Positions 45,860-57,331 are shown, numbered from the stretch's first letter. The stretch is DNA of 64,000 nt from Lophium mytilinum (GCA_010093605.1 MU004184.1:2079615-2143614), one strand, 5' to 3'. The notes: generated by a model from the sequence alone, not told the origin. A program made the numbers and translations.

Positions 45860-47022
45860 AGAGAAATTGAAGATGGTAGTAAAGGGTTGAGGATAGTTGG
45901 GGCTAGGGGTACTGCCTGTGCTTTAGGAGGGTGGATGGAGCGGAGATATTCTGAGGAAATACGAGGCCGGTGTTGAGTGCTTTCACGAAGTGATTAGGAG
46001 ATGGATGAAATGATCGTACACCACGGACGTAATCGAGTAATGACTATGCTGTATTCTAGGTTTTCTGTCAATGAAATATAGCGGCCTTTGAAGTTCCTTC
46101 CGTCTAGGCACATTCTCTAATGTTCTCGTTCCTTGAAACACGTGAGATAGATTAGCCACCTGACCCAGGCGACTTGAATGCCAAGAAAGCTGGACATCCG
46201 CGGACTATAAGAAGCTGTTCCTTCCCCAAGTCTCCAAGACTTCTTCAAAAGATTGTCACAAATCTGAGTGACGATCAAAAACGTGCTGATTAACTTCATG
46301 ATGGAGCGGCATTTGCAAAACCGAAGGAGGAATACTACTTATGTCTTTTTTCAGTACAGCGTGGTGGAAGTGCGCGCTAAAGTACGAAAGTTCATCACCG
46401 TATCGTACTGCTGAAGTGCATGTTTTCATGAAAGCGAGGGTTGATAGCTTCTACTCATCTTAAAAAGAGCCAGCTGCTAAACTGGCAGTACTTACTATCA
46501 CCTACCAACGAAGTTCATCATTATCAGCAGTTTTTCGGCATCCATACCACCCCAAACTCCCTCCACTCGTTCATGACTTCGCTGACGTTTCCGATGACAG
46601 AAGACATGGAAAGTCTTTCGGGCGTAGGTTGAACCTCCGGCCCACCGAACTGCCATGATGAAGCGGTCGCGACATTTTTGAAGCCGCTGCCCGGTCCTTC
46701 TAATGAGGAGGTACGAGGCTGGGGAGGCGGCCTTTTATACTTCCAATATCCAGAGTTGCTGGGCCGGCACGTGACGTTCATATGACTTACAAAGGTCATT
46801 ATGGGAGTGTTCAGCTACTAACTATACCTCAGCAATAGTGAGTTGGCTTGTGCTGCAGATTCCAGCTATCATAACTGCACACGACAGCTTTCAGTTCAGT
46901 ATCAAATTTGTAGCCTATCTCATTGATATTCGAAATTTGAACCATGCTGCACAACGCTCACAAATGCCGCCTCTCTTACTTTTGCTCCCTCCTAAGCTAT
47001 CCCCCGGCACTTCTCATACCGT
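45860..47022. other. Intergenic region with a possible small ORF
   Basis: 1.16 kb. The only candidate is a minus-strand 91-codon frame at 46799-46524 that starts with ATG and ends VMNEWREFGVVWMPKNC. Its second half looks coding-like (SSWQFGGPEVQPTPERL) but no domain is known and the N-terminal half is odd. I leave it as unproven. Confidence 0.35.
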
Positions 47023-50000
47023 TCACTTCTGCTCCATCTGTCCTCCCTTCTTCGTGGTCCTGTTCTTCACCTTGCCAACCCCCCTTGAGACAGCACCGAA
47101 TCCAAAACTCCACCCCTTAATTCTCACCGCCCAGATAAAGAAATATACTAATGCCCAATTGCTCATGCAAAACGCGAGGAAGATCCCGAAATCGCGCCAC
47201 TTATCACTCGCCTTAATGTTGAGCGTAGAGAGGTAATCATTCCCCGAGCTGTACGGACAATACATACAAACGTCCGTCGCGTTAGGGTCAATGAAATACC
47301 CCGGGGAGTTTGCGATGAAAGTTCCAGCATAGTCAACACAAGACTGGCCAGACGGAGGCGTGAAGCGAGCCGTCTCGGCGGGCTTGCAGGAGATCGGAAT
47401 TCCATCCAGTGTCGCCGCGAGCACGCCGCCGATCCAGTAGGTAGAGGGGTTGACGTAGTACATCCAGTACTTCCAGAACACGGAGAGCTGAGCATACGGC
47501 CGGATGACGCCGTTGAAGAGGGAGAACATGACGAAGAAGAAGGGGAGCACGTTGCTGATGACAGTGAAGGAGGGCGCGAAGGCGCAGATCCACTGGCCCC
47601 AGCTCGACGTGAAAAGGAAGAACAGCACGCTCATGAGGAAGACGTAGCCGGCGGTGGAGGAGTCTGTGGGAAGACCGGCGGGGTAGTACCATAGGAGCCA
47701 GTAGAGCAGGCCGGAGACGATGGAGATGGGGATCTCGCCGAGGATCTGGGCGGTGCAGAAGGCCACCCAGCCGTAAATGCGAGAGGGAAGCTCGCGGGCT
47801 TGCCAGAGGGCCATGTTTTGGTAGAACTTTGGAACGACGCCGTTGACAATTGTGGGGGGGATGAGGATGATCAGGAAGGAAGTGAACATGCGGTTCTGCA
47901 TGTCTGCGATGGAGTTGCCGAGCATGTAAAAAGTGAAGCCGTTGAAGATGCCGATAATGACAGCGACGAACAGTTTTCCGTAGAGATAAGATGGGTCTCT
48001 CCAATATTGAGTAAAGACGCGGCGGGTTAGCATGGTTGTCTGAAGCCAGACGGGCGCCGCAAACTCGTGTTCTTCATGAGCGCCCTCTTCTTTCCGAGTC
48101 TGGCTTCTGGAGCTCTTTAATCTTTCAATTTCCTTCATGACCTCTGCGCTGTTTTCCGAATTTTTCCATTCCTTGTCCCAGTTGATCCTGGTCCCGTCGG
48201 GTCGCTTCATGGGTTTAGCTGCAGTTTCAAGAATGAACTCGGCGACGTTTTTATTTGGGGGAGCCTGCACTCCACGGTCGGCGAAGTACTTGATAACGTC
48301 TTTGCCATTCTTGCCGACGGGACCGAAGTAAAACGTATTTCCGCCTGGATTTAGGGCCAGAACTAAAGGTCGCAACACCCAAGTTAGCAATAATTCATAA
48401 AGGGACTCCAAGGCCAATGATACCCGAGGATGTTCAGACTCCGTTGAAAATACACTAGAATTTCAACGGAGCCTCCCTCTGATTTATTTACTGGAACCGC
48501 ACTTACTCATGTCGAATTGCTGAATCAGAATAGAGCTTGGCTGATGGATGGTGCAAATGATTGCCTGCCCTGCACTAGCCAGCTTCTTGAGGAATCTGAC
48601 GATTGAGTAGGCTGAATTGCTGTCGAGTCCACTAGTAGGCTCGTCCAGGAAAAGGAGCAGCGATGGTTTTGCTGCTAACTCGACGCCAATCGTCAACCTC
48701 TTACGTTGCTCGACACCCAAGCTTGAGATAACAGCATCTTGAAGATCGTTGAGTTCAAGCAGGTCGATGATGTTATCCACGTAAGCTAACTTTTCTTTGC
48801 GTGGAACATCCTTGTCTTGTCGGAGGATGGCAGAAAATTCGAGAGCTTCTCTGATTGTCGCCGTTTGATCGTGGAGGTCCATTTGCTCGCAGAATCCGGT
48901 GCCGCGTTGAAAGTCTCGACCCAGAGGTCCACCATCGACCAACATATCACCAGCTATAACGCCGATTTTCTGGCGTTGGGACAAAGTATTGAGTAAAGTG
49001 GTTTTGCCTGCTCCCGACGCTCCTACGAGGGCTACCATTACTCCAGGTTTGGCATATCCGCTTACTTTGTTTAGCAATTTGCGTTCGCCGCCTTGATATG
49101 GGACGGTGTATTCGACATTCTCCCATGTGAAGACGCTTTCGCTCTTGGTTATTTTCTGAAGAGTCTGGTCTTTCGCTCGTTCCTGTGCCATACTTTGTCC
49201 GCTTGATGTGCTGTCTGGCCGTTCCCCAGATACTACTTTTTCTTCATCAGCGGGAGATTGCTGGAGGTTTCTCTTGGTTTTATTTGATTTTTTGAAGACC
49301 AGCGCTCCTCCTCCACCGGAAGCGAACGAGAACAGTTCGGCTGCTAGTGCAGTAACCAGGATATACAGAACGGTGAATGCAATGATAACACCGAAATTTC
49401 TCCAGAGATTGCTTCGAGTATACGAAAACGTCGTCTGGAGATAGTCGCTCCCAGTGACTTCATTTGCGTTCACTCCAGCACCAGTCAAGGAGCAGCCTTG
49501 ATGCGCAGGATCGATGCCAGGACCCTGCGGAACTAATTGAGAGGGATCACACTGCATAGTCCGGCCGGAAAATTCGTTCGTAATGACGCCTTCGAACGCG
49601 TACGAGATAGGATTGACGTAATACAACCAACCAAACCAGATGTATTGGGAGATTAGCTGTTGTTTTGGAATAACGTAGCCAGTAAACACGATCAGAAGAT
49701 TCAACGCAAGCCCGCTGAACCGAACTGCGTCGTCGATTGTCGGCGATACGGCTGCAAACATTCGATATAATGAGGTGATGCAAATGGTCGTTGTGTAGAC
49801 GAATAAGACGTAGATGAAGAACTTAGAAGCAGTTACGTCAAGCCCCGTCATGAAGTACATGATTAGACAGAATCTAAGGTGGTCAGCAATTTCTTCTTTG
49901 GCTTTAGGGCAGGCCATAAGTCTGTGCACAGTCGTTTGCCACTGCTTGGGAGCACAGTCTCAAGGCAGGCGCGGCGAAACTTGAGCAGCATCTTCACTGA

Positions 50001-52131
50001 TCGACTTCCTGCTCAAGAGGCTGCTCTCAAATGTGATGGAAAGCCTCACAAAAGCGGCACCTGGGAAGTGGGGTACGCATGTGCCTACGCTCATGGCAAG
50101 CACTGTACAAAGGAATGAGGAAGAACTTACATCACAACTTGGATGAAAAGAAGCGGGAAATCCTGCACTACTCGAGCTATACTAGCTGCCGAGGGACGAT
50201 AGAACGCATAATCATGATGGCGCTTAACAACAGCCCGTCCCGAGACAGCCTTCATGAGTTCCGAGAGCTGTAGCCAACCGAGGAAAAGAATAGAGAAGAA
50301 GCAAGCTCCTCCTCGAGTAAATGCACCAGCGGTATCTAGCGGCTCTCCATAGAATAGACTACCTACGATCAAGGCATTCGATATGATGATGAAGAACTTT
50401 GTAGCCCTATTACTAAGTTTAGCATTGTAATAAGAGGCCGCGGAGATTGACTTACAAAGTAGTTTTATCACCCCAAGTCAACCAGAACTCTCGTTGTGTG
50501 CAGGCCACGACCTGCCGTACGAAGCTGACGGTGTAGCTTGATTTCTTCTGCACAGTTTTGCTCTTGCTTTCTTGAACTGCCTTTTCAAACTCTTTTGCGT
50601 CGACGTAATTCGACTCCTCGAGTTCTTTTTCGTATTCTTCAATATCCTTGAGGATCTGCCGGTAATGCGGGGAAGCTTTAAATGCCTTTTCCAGGTCCTC
50701 TGGCGTCTTTGGGGCTTTGTCTTCGTACCCGTCCCGAAATCGGCGTTCTGAAGGATCGGTTACCGCGGTCAAAAAGTCTGCTGTTGTTTGCCGCTCAGGG
50801 CAGTGGAACCCAAGATCAATGAAGTATTGCTTTGCTTCTCCGGCGTTTCCTTGGAAGACACATCGCCCTTGATCGATCACAAGGACCTTGTCCATCTGTT
50901 GGTAGATGCCTTCTCCGGCCTGGTAGAGCGTAACGAGCGTGGTCCGATTGCTTACGTCTGTCATAACACGCAGAGACTTGGCATAATCGAGAGCGGTAGA
51001 TGCGTCGAGACCCCTGGTGGAATTGTCCCAGCAAACGAGGGTCGATTTGGTGGCAAGAGTTTCAGCGATGGAGACTCGTTTCCGCTCTCCACCACTGACT
51101 CCTCGCACGTATTCGTCTCCTACCAGGGTTTTCGCGGTATGAGAGATACCGAACATCTTCATCAGGGCGGTTACGATGATTGGGATTGAATCCTTTTCAC
51201 CCTTTTTCGTTTTGTTCAGTAATGCAAAACGTAGAGTGTTCTCGACTGAAATGTTCGCAAAATGTACGTCGTCTTCTGCATTATAATTAACCTCTCCTTT
51301 GAACTGTTTGTGCTGCTTTTCTGCCGATATGCCTCCGTAGTGGACGTCGCCCGTAACTTCCGCGTATGTTTCTCGGTCATTTGCGATTGCTTTCAAGAAC
51401 GTAGAGCATCCAGAGCCGGGTTGTCCTAAGACCAGCATCATCCTTTCAAGTTGTTAGCTTAGCTAGGTAGCTATTCAAGGGGAATACACGTACTCTCCGT
51501 CCCGGAGTACACCGCAGAAGCCGTGAAGGAGCGTTCGCGTCTCCACGTGCTTCTTCAGCTTCAAGGCTGGGATGAATCCGGATATGATCTTATAAAGGTC
51601 CGGTCCAAAGGTTCCGATAACTGCATCAGGAAGTGTCCTGACGAACGCTGTCGTCGATCCCGCACCTTTTACAGTCAGGTTCTTCCAGGTGACCCCGACC
51701 TTCTTGGCGGATACTCCATTCTGGCGCTTCTCGAAATGGCCTTCGCGCATGAAATCGTGCAATTGGAAATCTTCGTCTTTGTCTAATGGCTCTTCTCCAG
51801 GCTCCGTGTCTTCTGTCCCAGCTGTTGTGGGGCGTCTTCTGCGACTAATGATGCGACTGAGGCCGTCTGATCGTTCCGTCCTATGGGATCTTGATCTCGA
51901 CATACTGGTAAGATTCCTTCGCAGAGCCTCGAAGTCTTCCATAGCCATCGTCTCGTTCATATGGCCGGCATCGCGCTCCCCCCAAGTTCCGTCCAGGTCG
52001 GTTGGCGCGCCATCAGGGCTGGAATCGGCAGCCTCATCCGTTTCTGATTCCCGCCTCTGGCGCTCCTCCTCTTCGTTGTGCCATGGATTTCTGCCCTTAA
52101 GCAGATCGTAGGGCACGCTTGTCCCCCACAT
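47023..52131 (-). CDS. PDR/ABC-G multidrug transporter
   Basis: Minus-strand exons 52131-51494, 51442-50456, 50406-50131, 49873-48507 and 48362-47023 encode 1535 residues in the order (NBD-TMD)x2, full length for the family. NBD1 shows the degenerate PDR Walker A GQPGSGCST (Lys replaced by Cys), signature VSGGERKRVS and Walker B LVCWDNSTRGLD. NBD2 shows a canonical Walker A GASGAGKTTLLN, degenerate signature LGVEQRKRLTIG and Walker B LLLFLDEPTSGLD. This asymmetry is typical of Pdr5/Snq2/AtrB-type plasma-membrane exporters of drugs, toxins and metabolites. The joined blocks FDMILALNPGGNTFYFGPVG and VVIFCLIMYFMTGLDVTASK confirm two of the splices. Introns are 51, 49, 257 and 144 bp; the last two are far longer than the window norm. 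The upstream region has CGG inverted repeats. Substrate is unknown. Confidence 0.95.
48363..48506 (-). other. 144-bp intron with inverted repeat
   Basis: Intron 4 of the ABC transporter (GTAAGT...TTTAG; TGCTAAC branch site). It holds an 11-bp perfect inverted repeat CTCCGTTGAAA (48439-48449) / TTTCAACGGAG (48461-48471) around an 11-nt loop, which would form a stable hairpin in the pre-mRNA. Confidence 0.75.
49874..50130 (-). other. 257-bp intron with inverted repeat
   Basis: Intron 3 of the ABC transporter (GTAAGT...CTTAG). The flanking protein frame is restored exactly by its removal. It contains a 9-bp inverted repeat CTTGAGCAG (49980-49988) / CTGCTCAAG (50009-50017). About five times the usual intron length here. 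Confidence 0.75.
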
Positions 52132-52554
52132 CTTGTATGTCGGTAGTAACTTTGAGGACTTGGAGTTGGGGAAGGCACGTCGATTACAGGCACACGAAAA
52201 CGGGTGGGACAGTTAAAAGTATAAGAAGCGGAACTGCGGCGCAGGTGAAGGAGCAACCGTCTAGATGGACCGAAGTTTGCACGCGCCCAGGAGCAATCAC
52301 AACAAGCACTTCTGTCCGAGCGGAAAGGGCAGAAGAGGCAAGAGTAGGGGCAGCAGATTATGAATGATGTTTTCAACGGTGACTAATTGAGAAGATATCG
52401 GACTTAGCTGTACGTCACGTCATACCCTTGTAATAAGGGATTTCGGGTCTGTGGGATAGCTGTGGCCAGCCGCTGGTGCATCCTTTGGTGCATGCTACCA
52501 AACTCTAACGAGACGCCCACAAGTCATATCTCAAGCTAGTGCGGGCCACCAGCG
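52132..52554. promoter_or_regulatory. ABC transporter proximal promoter
   Basis: 423 bp directly upstream of the transporter start; no gene. See the separate entry for zinc-cluster-type sites just beyond it. Confidence 0.4.
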
Positions 52555-52650
52555 CCGCGGAAACAAAGGTGGCCGCTGAGCGGTTGCAAGTCAAGTCCTC
52601 GATTCTTCTGGACTTAGCGGCGGGTCCTGTCGATCAAGCCGCTCGAGCGG
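52555..52650. promoter_or_regulatory. Cluster of CGG inverted repeats
   Basis: Within 96 bp lie CCGCGG followed by AAA (52555), CCGCTGAGCGG (52573-52583) and the perfect 12-bp palindrome CCGCTCGAGCGG (52639-52650), i.e. CCG-N0-CGG, CCG-N5-CGG and CCG-N6-CGG. Inverted CGG triplets are the classical targets of Zn2Cys6 dimers, and CCGCGGAA resembles the yeast pleiotropic drug response element. They sit 424-519 bp upstream of the ABC transporter start. Confidence 0.5.
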
Positions 52651-54188
52651 TGAATACATTCCGAACCCTTTGATTGGTGTGCAGAAAGAATCTCTGCGGC
52701 TTACCTGCCGGCTACTTTACTAAGCTCCATACGCGTTGTCGGGAACCATTCGCATCAACAGATGCATCTAGTTGAACAACTCCGACATGAATTACAAATG
52801 TCATCGCCCACACAAAACAACCGAATGCGGCTAAAATCTCCATATCGAGCTATATTCGCAGGAGAGCGGGAACGAAAGTGTCTCCCAAGACTCCATCCGA
52901 TTAGAAATGCGAAACTCTCTTGTCGAGGTATTTTGAGCTTGATGTAAGCGGTGTGATAGGGTTAAGACGTGGAAATAGCTGCATGGCACGCAAGACCGGT
53001 CTCCCAATGGGGTACAGCTAATTGACCCTTGGGTCTTTCAACGAACTAGCATACTGTTGGGCAACGATAGAGGTTGAAGAGGTGGCAGTATTGGAGGAAG
53101 CTGAGTGCTTGCAAGAGGCGCTGGGAGCGTCGGGAATACGGGTTTTAGGAGTTATGTGGAATTAAGTGCCGTACATCCGGTGGCATGTGGCTCCTTATCG
53201 TCTTTCCTGTACTGTGGTTGAGAAGAAAAAAACCTTGAGAATTTTCAGTAGGACCCCGCGGGAGCTCGGGCCATGTTGGGCAATCCTCCAGATTCGTTCT
53301 TGCTCTCAACATCACAAGAGTCGGAAGCCTTCACTAACACCAAATTAACTGAAAAATGAGAATCTAGGCTTAAGACATATAAATGAGTAGAGGTTACGAT
53401 GCTGATGCTCTAAGAAAAGACTGCCGACACGCTAGAATATAGAACTAGATGATTTCCTTAATTTCTTACCTTGAACCCTCTGTCAATGTCCTCTCTCCCA
53501 ATGTCCCTTCTTTCATCTATCAGCATACTACAGGAGACATCATGGGTCTTTCCCAATGAACATTTCTCGACTCTTATCCCCGAGCCGGAGGTTTCGTGTT
53601 GGAGCCTATACCTTCTACGCCTAGTCGTGTCGTCATTCATGACTACGACCACGTTCACTTAAGTCCATAGAAGAGAGCAAAGACTCAGTGACTGTGTGGT
53701 GTATGGAAACGGTTCGGAAAATTGAAGTAGGAGCTCCCTCCGGACCACGCTTGGCATGGAAAAAGGGACACACTCATCAATATCTGTCTTTTGCACTCGT
53801 GTGTACACCTATCTGCCAATGCTTGAAGTGCTTCAACAAGTTTCCAGAGAGTAGCTCGCTGGAAGTTGGTGTGCGATATCTAAGGGCAGGAGTGCACCGT
53901 TAGTTTACGACTGCCTCAAGTATTGCAGAAACCTTGTGTTCTATTCCGTTACAGGATAGCTCCTTTCATTCGACACCACCCATTCTCAAGCTCGACGAAC
54001 TTCCTCTCACAACTACGCACTCGATACAAACACTCTACTGCATGTCCATTCGCGCCAATATGAATAGTACATACGTGCCAATATGAATAGTACATACGCG
54101 CCTATTCCTAACGGAAACCACCGGCATTCACATCCGAGCTCAATAGCGTCGAAAGTTCCTCAAGCTCTTAATAAGGAAAAATGAGGAC
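52651..54188. other. Gene-poor stretch
   Basis: 1.54 kb. Frames at 53458-53658 (minus), 53471-53662 and 53688-53903 (plus) are short and show no family resemblance. Probably decayed intergenic DNA. Confidence 0.4.
54054..54098. repeat. 22-bp perfect direct repeat
   Basis: The sequence GCCAATATGAATAGTACATA followed by CG occurs at 54054-54075 and 54077-54098, separated by one T. Confidence 0.9.
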
Positions 54189-54898
54189 ATGAACAGCGTG
54201 AGCTCGGAGGACGGCGTCCTAGACGTGACGTTCTCTTCCAGGCATGAGAAGGCGCGGGGGGGAAACCAGAATCACGAACTAGTGAGATTCGATCGCTCTC
54301 TTGCTCGAACATATGGCTCTAACGTCCTAAGGTCGAGTGGCTCCGTTGGCGTCTTCAGGAAATGGTACCCCTAGGCGAGCAAACGACACGTGAAGAACTT
54401 GAAAAGTTGACGAAGACCGCGGAGGATGTGATAGGTGTGAGATTTGTCTTGAATCATCAGGTGGGTATGTCTGGAGACCGAGTTTGCAGCTAGTAAGTTC
54501 AATTCGTTCTTTTGTTGCAAGCTCTAACATTGTAGCTCAACTGGCTTTTTCAGCTGGTCCAGGGACTCGGACAGCACTACCGGGAAAGCATGCTCAAACG
54601 GGGCCTGAGTGACCCATTGACGGTTGAAACTTTGCACATGGAGGTGTCTAGAGTGGACATAAAGTTCACGTTCAATCACAAAAATATGGACTGGCTTTGG
54701 AAACTCCAGCTTGTAAGCTTGAATCCTTCTCTTGTTGGTACGTGTCGTTCTGATGTACGCTAGCACGAATGGTTTATCGAAGAACTTCGGAATATCGGAG
54801 CTAAGTACGACCATTGCTCGTCAGTTTCACTTGTAAGAAGCACCTGCAAATCTCTGATCGCAGTCCGGACCTTAAAACACAACGTCACGTTGGGATAG
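54189..54898 (+). pseudogene. Relic of a module-repeat gene
   Basis: Three related ~50-residue modules can be read. Module 0 is in the frame starting at 54189 (VLDVTFSSRHEK ... ELVRFDRSLARTYGS). Module 1 is in exons 54362-54460 and 54536- (GVRFVLNHQ, then LNWLFQLVQGLGQHY). Module 2 is in -54712 and 54764-54898 (VDIKFTFNHKNMDWLWKLQL, then HEWFIEELRNIGAKYD). Each is a beta-like strand, a variable stretch, a phase-0 intron in modules 1 and 2, then an amphipathic helix. The intron ends and flanks of modules 1 and 2 are themselves alike (CAGCTW|GTAAG...). Module 1 needs a larger intron than module 2 because its exon end is frameshifted, and module 0 is not joined in frame. The spliced 54362-54898 part would give 136 residues. 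I read this as a decayed gene, but a short functional gene cannot be excluded. No family name is recognised. Confidence 0.45.
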
Positions 54899-55587
54899 AA
54901 GGAATTCCAGCCTCTGACGACGGCTACTTCGCTACCGAATGTGGAAATGGAAGATCACCAAGGTGCCATAGTGCTAAATCCCGATCAGCTTAGATGCTTG
55001 AATATTACCCGTATGTGGTTGGATTGGAGCTACTCCCTGATCTCTCGTTAGTATGGTGGTTGGAGGGTACGATTGAGCTGCATTTCTCTCTTGATCGTGT
55101 ACTATGCATACCGTAGTTGCTTATATCATCTCTACGAGATGAAAGCAAAAAGCAGAGATGACTGCTACCAAGCTTTCAGTCTTTCATCCATTCAAAAGCT
55201 TCTAGACTACAGTGCGTGACGTAAAAAACACATATTTTCAAGATCTATTCTTCGAATAGCATCATGTCCGAAAATATGATGGTCCAAATTGCTCACTCGA
55301 CACCACTGTCAGAGGTAGCCTGGTTTCCAAAAAGCCAGGTAGTCAAGAGATAGTCAAGCGCTCGTGTAACACATGCAAGCAAGGCACCTCATGGGGCCAC
55401 TACACACAGCTCACGAGGTCAACGCTCCCTGTGTGGAATGCATCCACACATGCTCGTGCAACCTAACCGCATGCGTCACCCACAAAGCTTCCTTCACACG
55501 TCCATACAGCACCCCGCCAATTAATTCCCTCACCATTAAAAGGAGCCCATCTATGTACACTCTTATATTTCCGCAGCACCCCAAATC
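54899..55587. other. Gene-poor stretch
   Basis: 689 bp downstream of the relic. No gene recognised; may contain further decayed gene sequence. Confidence 0.4.
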
Positions 55588-55705
55588 AGCTCAGTGGCGC
55601 AGCGGCAAGTAACCCAACTTCCTCTCTTCAAATACTAGGCTAACAAATCGCAGGAAGCGCGGTATGTTGCCCTTTGTTCGAGGTCTTGGGTTCAATCGAC
55701 TGACG
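55588..55705 (+). other. Interrupted tRNA-like sequence (initiator-Met-like D arm)
   Basis: AGCTCAGTGGCGCAGCG at 55588-55604 and GAAGCGCG from 55654 join to TGGCGCAGCGGAAGCGCG, the D-arm/A-box sequence characteristic of eukaryotic initiator tRNA-Met. They are split by a 49-nt insert (55605-55653) that starts GCAAGT, contains GGCTAAC and ends GCAG, like a GC-AG spliceosomal intron. A B-box-like GGGTTCAATCGA follows at about 55688. The acceptor and anticodon parts do not fold properly, so it is probably a pseudogene or tRNA-derived fragment. Confidence 0.4.
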
Positions 55706-56438
55706 GTCCATCTAGCCGGGCTCATATATATACATATATTGTGTTACCCGGAGGACAACGGTATGTCGCCTGAACTTCTCGGACCTAGATCCCCCGCTGA
55801 TCTCAAATTCAGGATCGAAACCGTTCTGAGCTATCAAGCTATCTTTTTTTGGCAATTTTTTGGGGTTTGTGGCACACACATATGACTCACGGCATGTTTT
55901 ATTTTTATTTTTTGAAGGTGGAGTGGATTTGAAGCTAGCGAAGGTGGATCTAGTGGGTAGAAAATGGGCAGAGATAAAGTGGCAGTCTAGGGCCGTTTGA
56001 GGTGGCGGAGGCCCATTAACTTTGTCAAATCTTGTCGTTTGTATAGTTTTGATAATGTACAGAGGAACTTAAGCTGTGTAAGGTAAAAGTGTGTATCTGA
56101 ATCAAACGGTGGAGAAAAGAACCACAGGCTCGTGGTCTGCCACTTTTGTTCAAGGGAGCCTGATCGGGATAGGATTCGCTAAGGCATGCGTTTCGTTTTC
56201 ACCAACGCGGATTGTATAGAAATTCACCTATTTGAACAACTCACAAGATTCGTTGGACTCAACAAGGCGTTTTCTGCATGAAGGACGGCTTTGTTTTTGA
56301 GTGCACATACATCTGGTCCGCGACCAGAGATGCTACTCATTTCATAGTACATTTGAGTCTATCCAGCCTACTAACGCTCCTAGTACGGCTGGTGAGAAGC
56401 AAGACCGCTCTGTGATCTTCCGCCTCGCTCAACTAGGT
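55706..56438. other. Intergenic region
   Basis: 733 bp, T-rich near 55850-55910. No gene recognised. Confidence 0.45.
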
Positions 56439-57331
56439 CTAATTCACTTGCGTGCCATATCCCCTAATCCCCTCCGCAAACGCCCAACTCTGGTTCTCCA
56501 GCTTCTCGTTCTCCTTCAGTTCCACGCCCTCCTTCGTGATCACCGCAATCGAGTACTTGTCCATGCTCCTCGCATCCCGATAGAACAGCACCTTCATAGA
56601 CTCCTTGACCAACTCCACCGCCTGCTCCTTCGTCACGCTCGCAACCGTCGCCTCGTCCGGTACCGTACGCCTGAGAATCGGCTGCGCCAAATGCGCTCCG
56701 AATCCCGTCGCAAGCGTTGGGCTTGAGAACGTTGTGCCTAGCAGATCCGCGCTCGCGAGGAAGGGCTTATTCTCGCCATCCAAGCCAGCCACCAGCAGGT
56801 GGTTCCACAGCGGGTTGAAGTCGGAGCGGCGCTTGTACATGACCTTGGAAAGATACGTGTGCAAGTTCTTGGCGTGCAGCTGGGCGTCGGGGGACTCCTC
56901 GGCGTAGTTCTCGCGGATGTCGAGCGAGGAGAGTAGGCGGTCGAGGTATTGCATGTCCGAGACGTCGCCGCCGAAGCCGACAACGGCGCGTGTGTTAAAT
57001 TTGCGGAGACGCTTCACGTCGGTGAAGCGGGCGAGGGAGCCATATGATGCTGCGAGAGTGTTAGTTTGTATTCAATGGAAAATGCAGATAGATTGGCGTG
57101 CCTAGGTTGTCCGCTGCGATCACTACGCCGTCCTTAAACTTCACTGCTATGACCGAGGTTCCTGTTACGATCGGTGATTGTGTGTGCGTTGTGGGGCCAG
57201 AGGTCTGTAGGAAGGAGTTGCTGTATGCGCCGTAGACGTCGTCTCGCGGCTGGGAGTTTGTTAATGGATGGAGAGGTAGGCTAGAGGTTTGAGATGCTTA
57301 CACGGCCCCAAGCTTGAGGAAGGTGATTCAT
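56439..57331 (-). CDS. PRE4: 20S proteasome subunit beta7
   Basis: Minus-strand exons 57331-57302, 57249-57102 and 57049-56439 encode 262 residues. The joined start [20 protein letters not shown] closely matches the fungal PRE4 N-terminus. Conserved blocks include [90 protein letters not shown] and [20 protein letters not shown]. Beta7 is a non-catalytic member of the inner ring whose C-terminus clamps the two half-proteasomes; the tail RGYGTQVN fits. Intron 1 is canonical (GTAAGC). Intron 2 (57050-57101) must start with GC (CTAG|GCACGC ... CTCGCAG), a rare GC-AG intron. Confidence 0.96.

Noticed and set aside
47333-48004. 223-codon alternative minus-strand frame within the ABC transporter
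   Set aside because: Out-of-frame shadow of the second membrane domain, His/Arg/Leu-rich, no family resemblance.
49879-50118. 79-codon plus-strand frame inside the 257-bp ABC transporter intron, as a nested gene
   Set aside because: No motif or homology signal; it coincides with the intron sequence and has no promoter or poly(A) context of its own.
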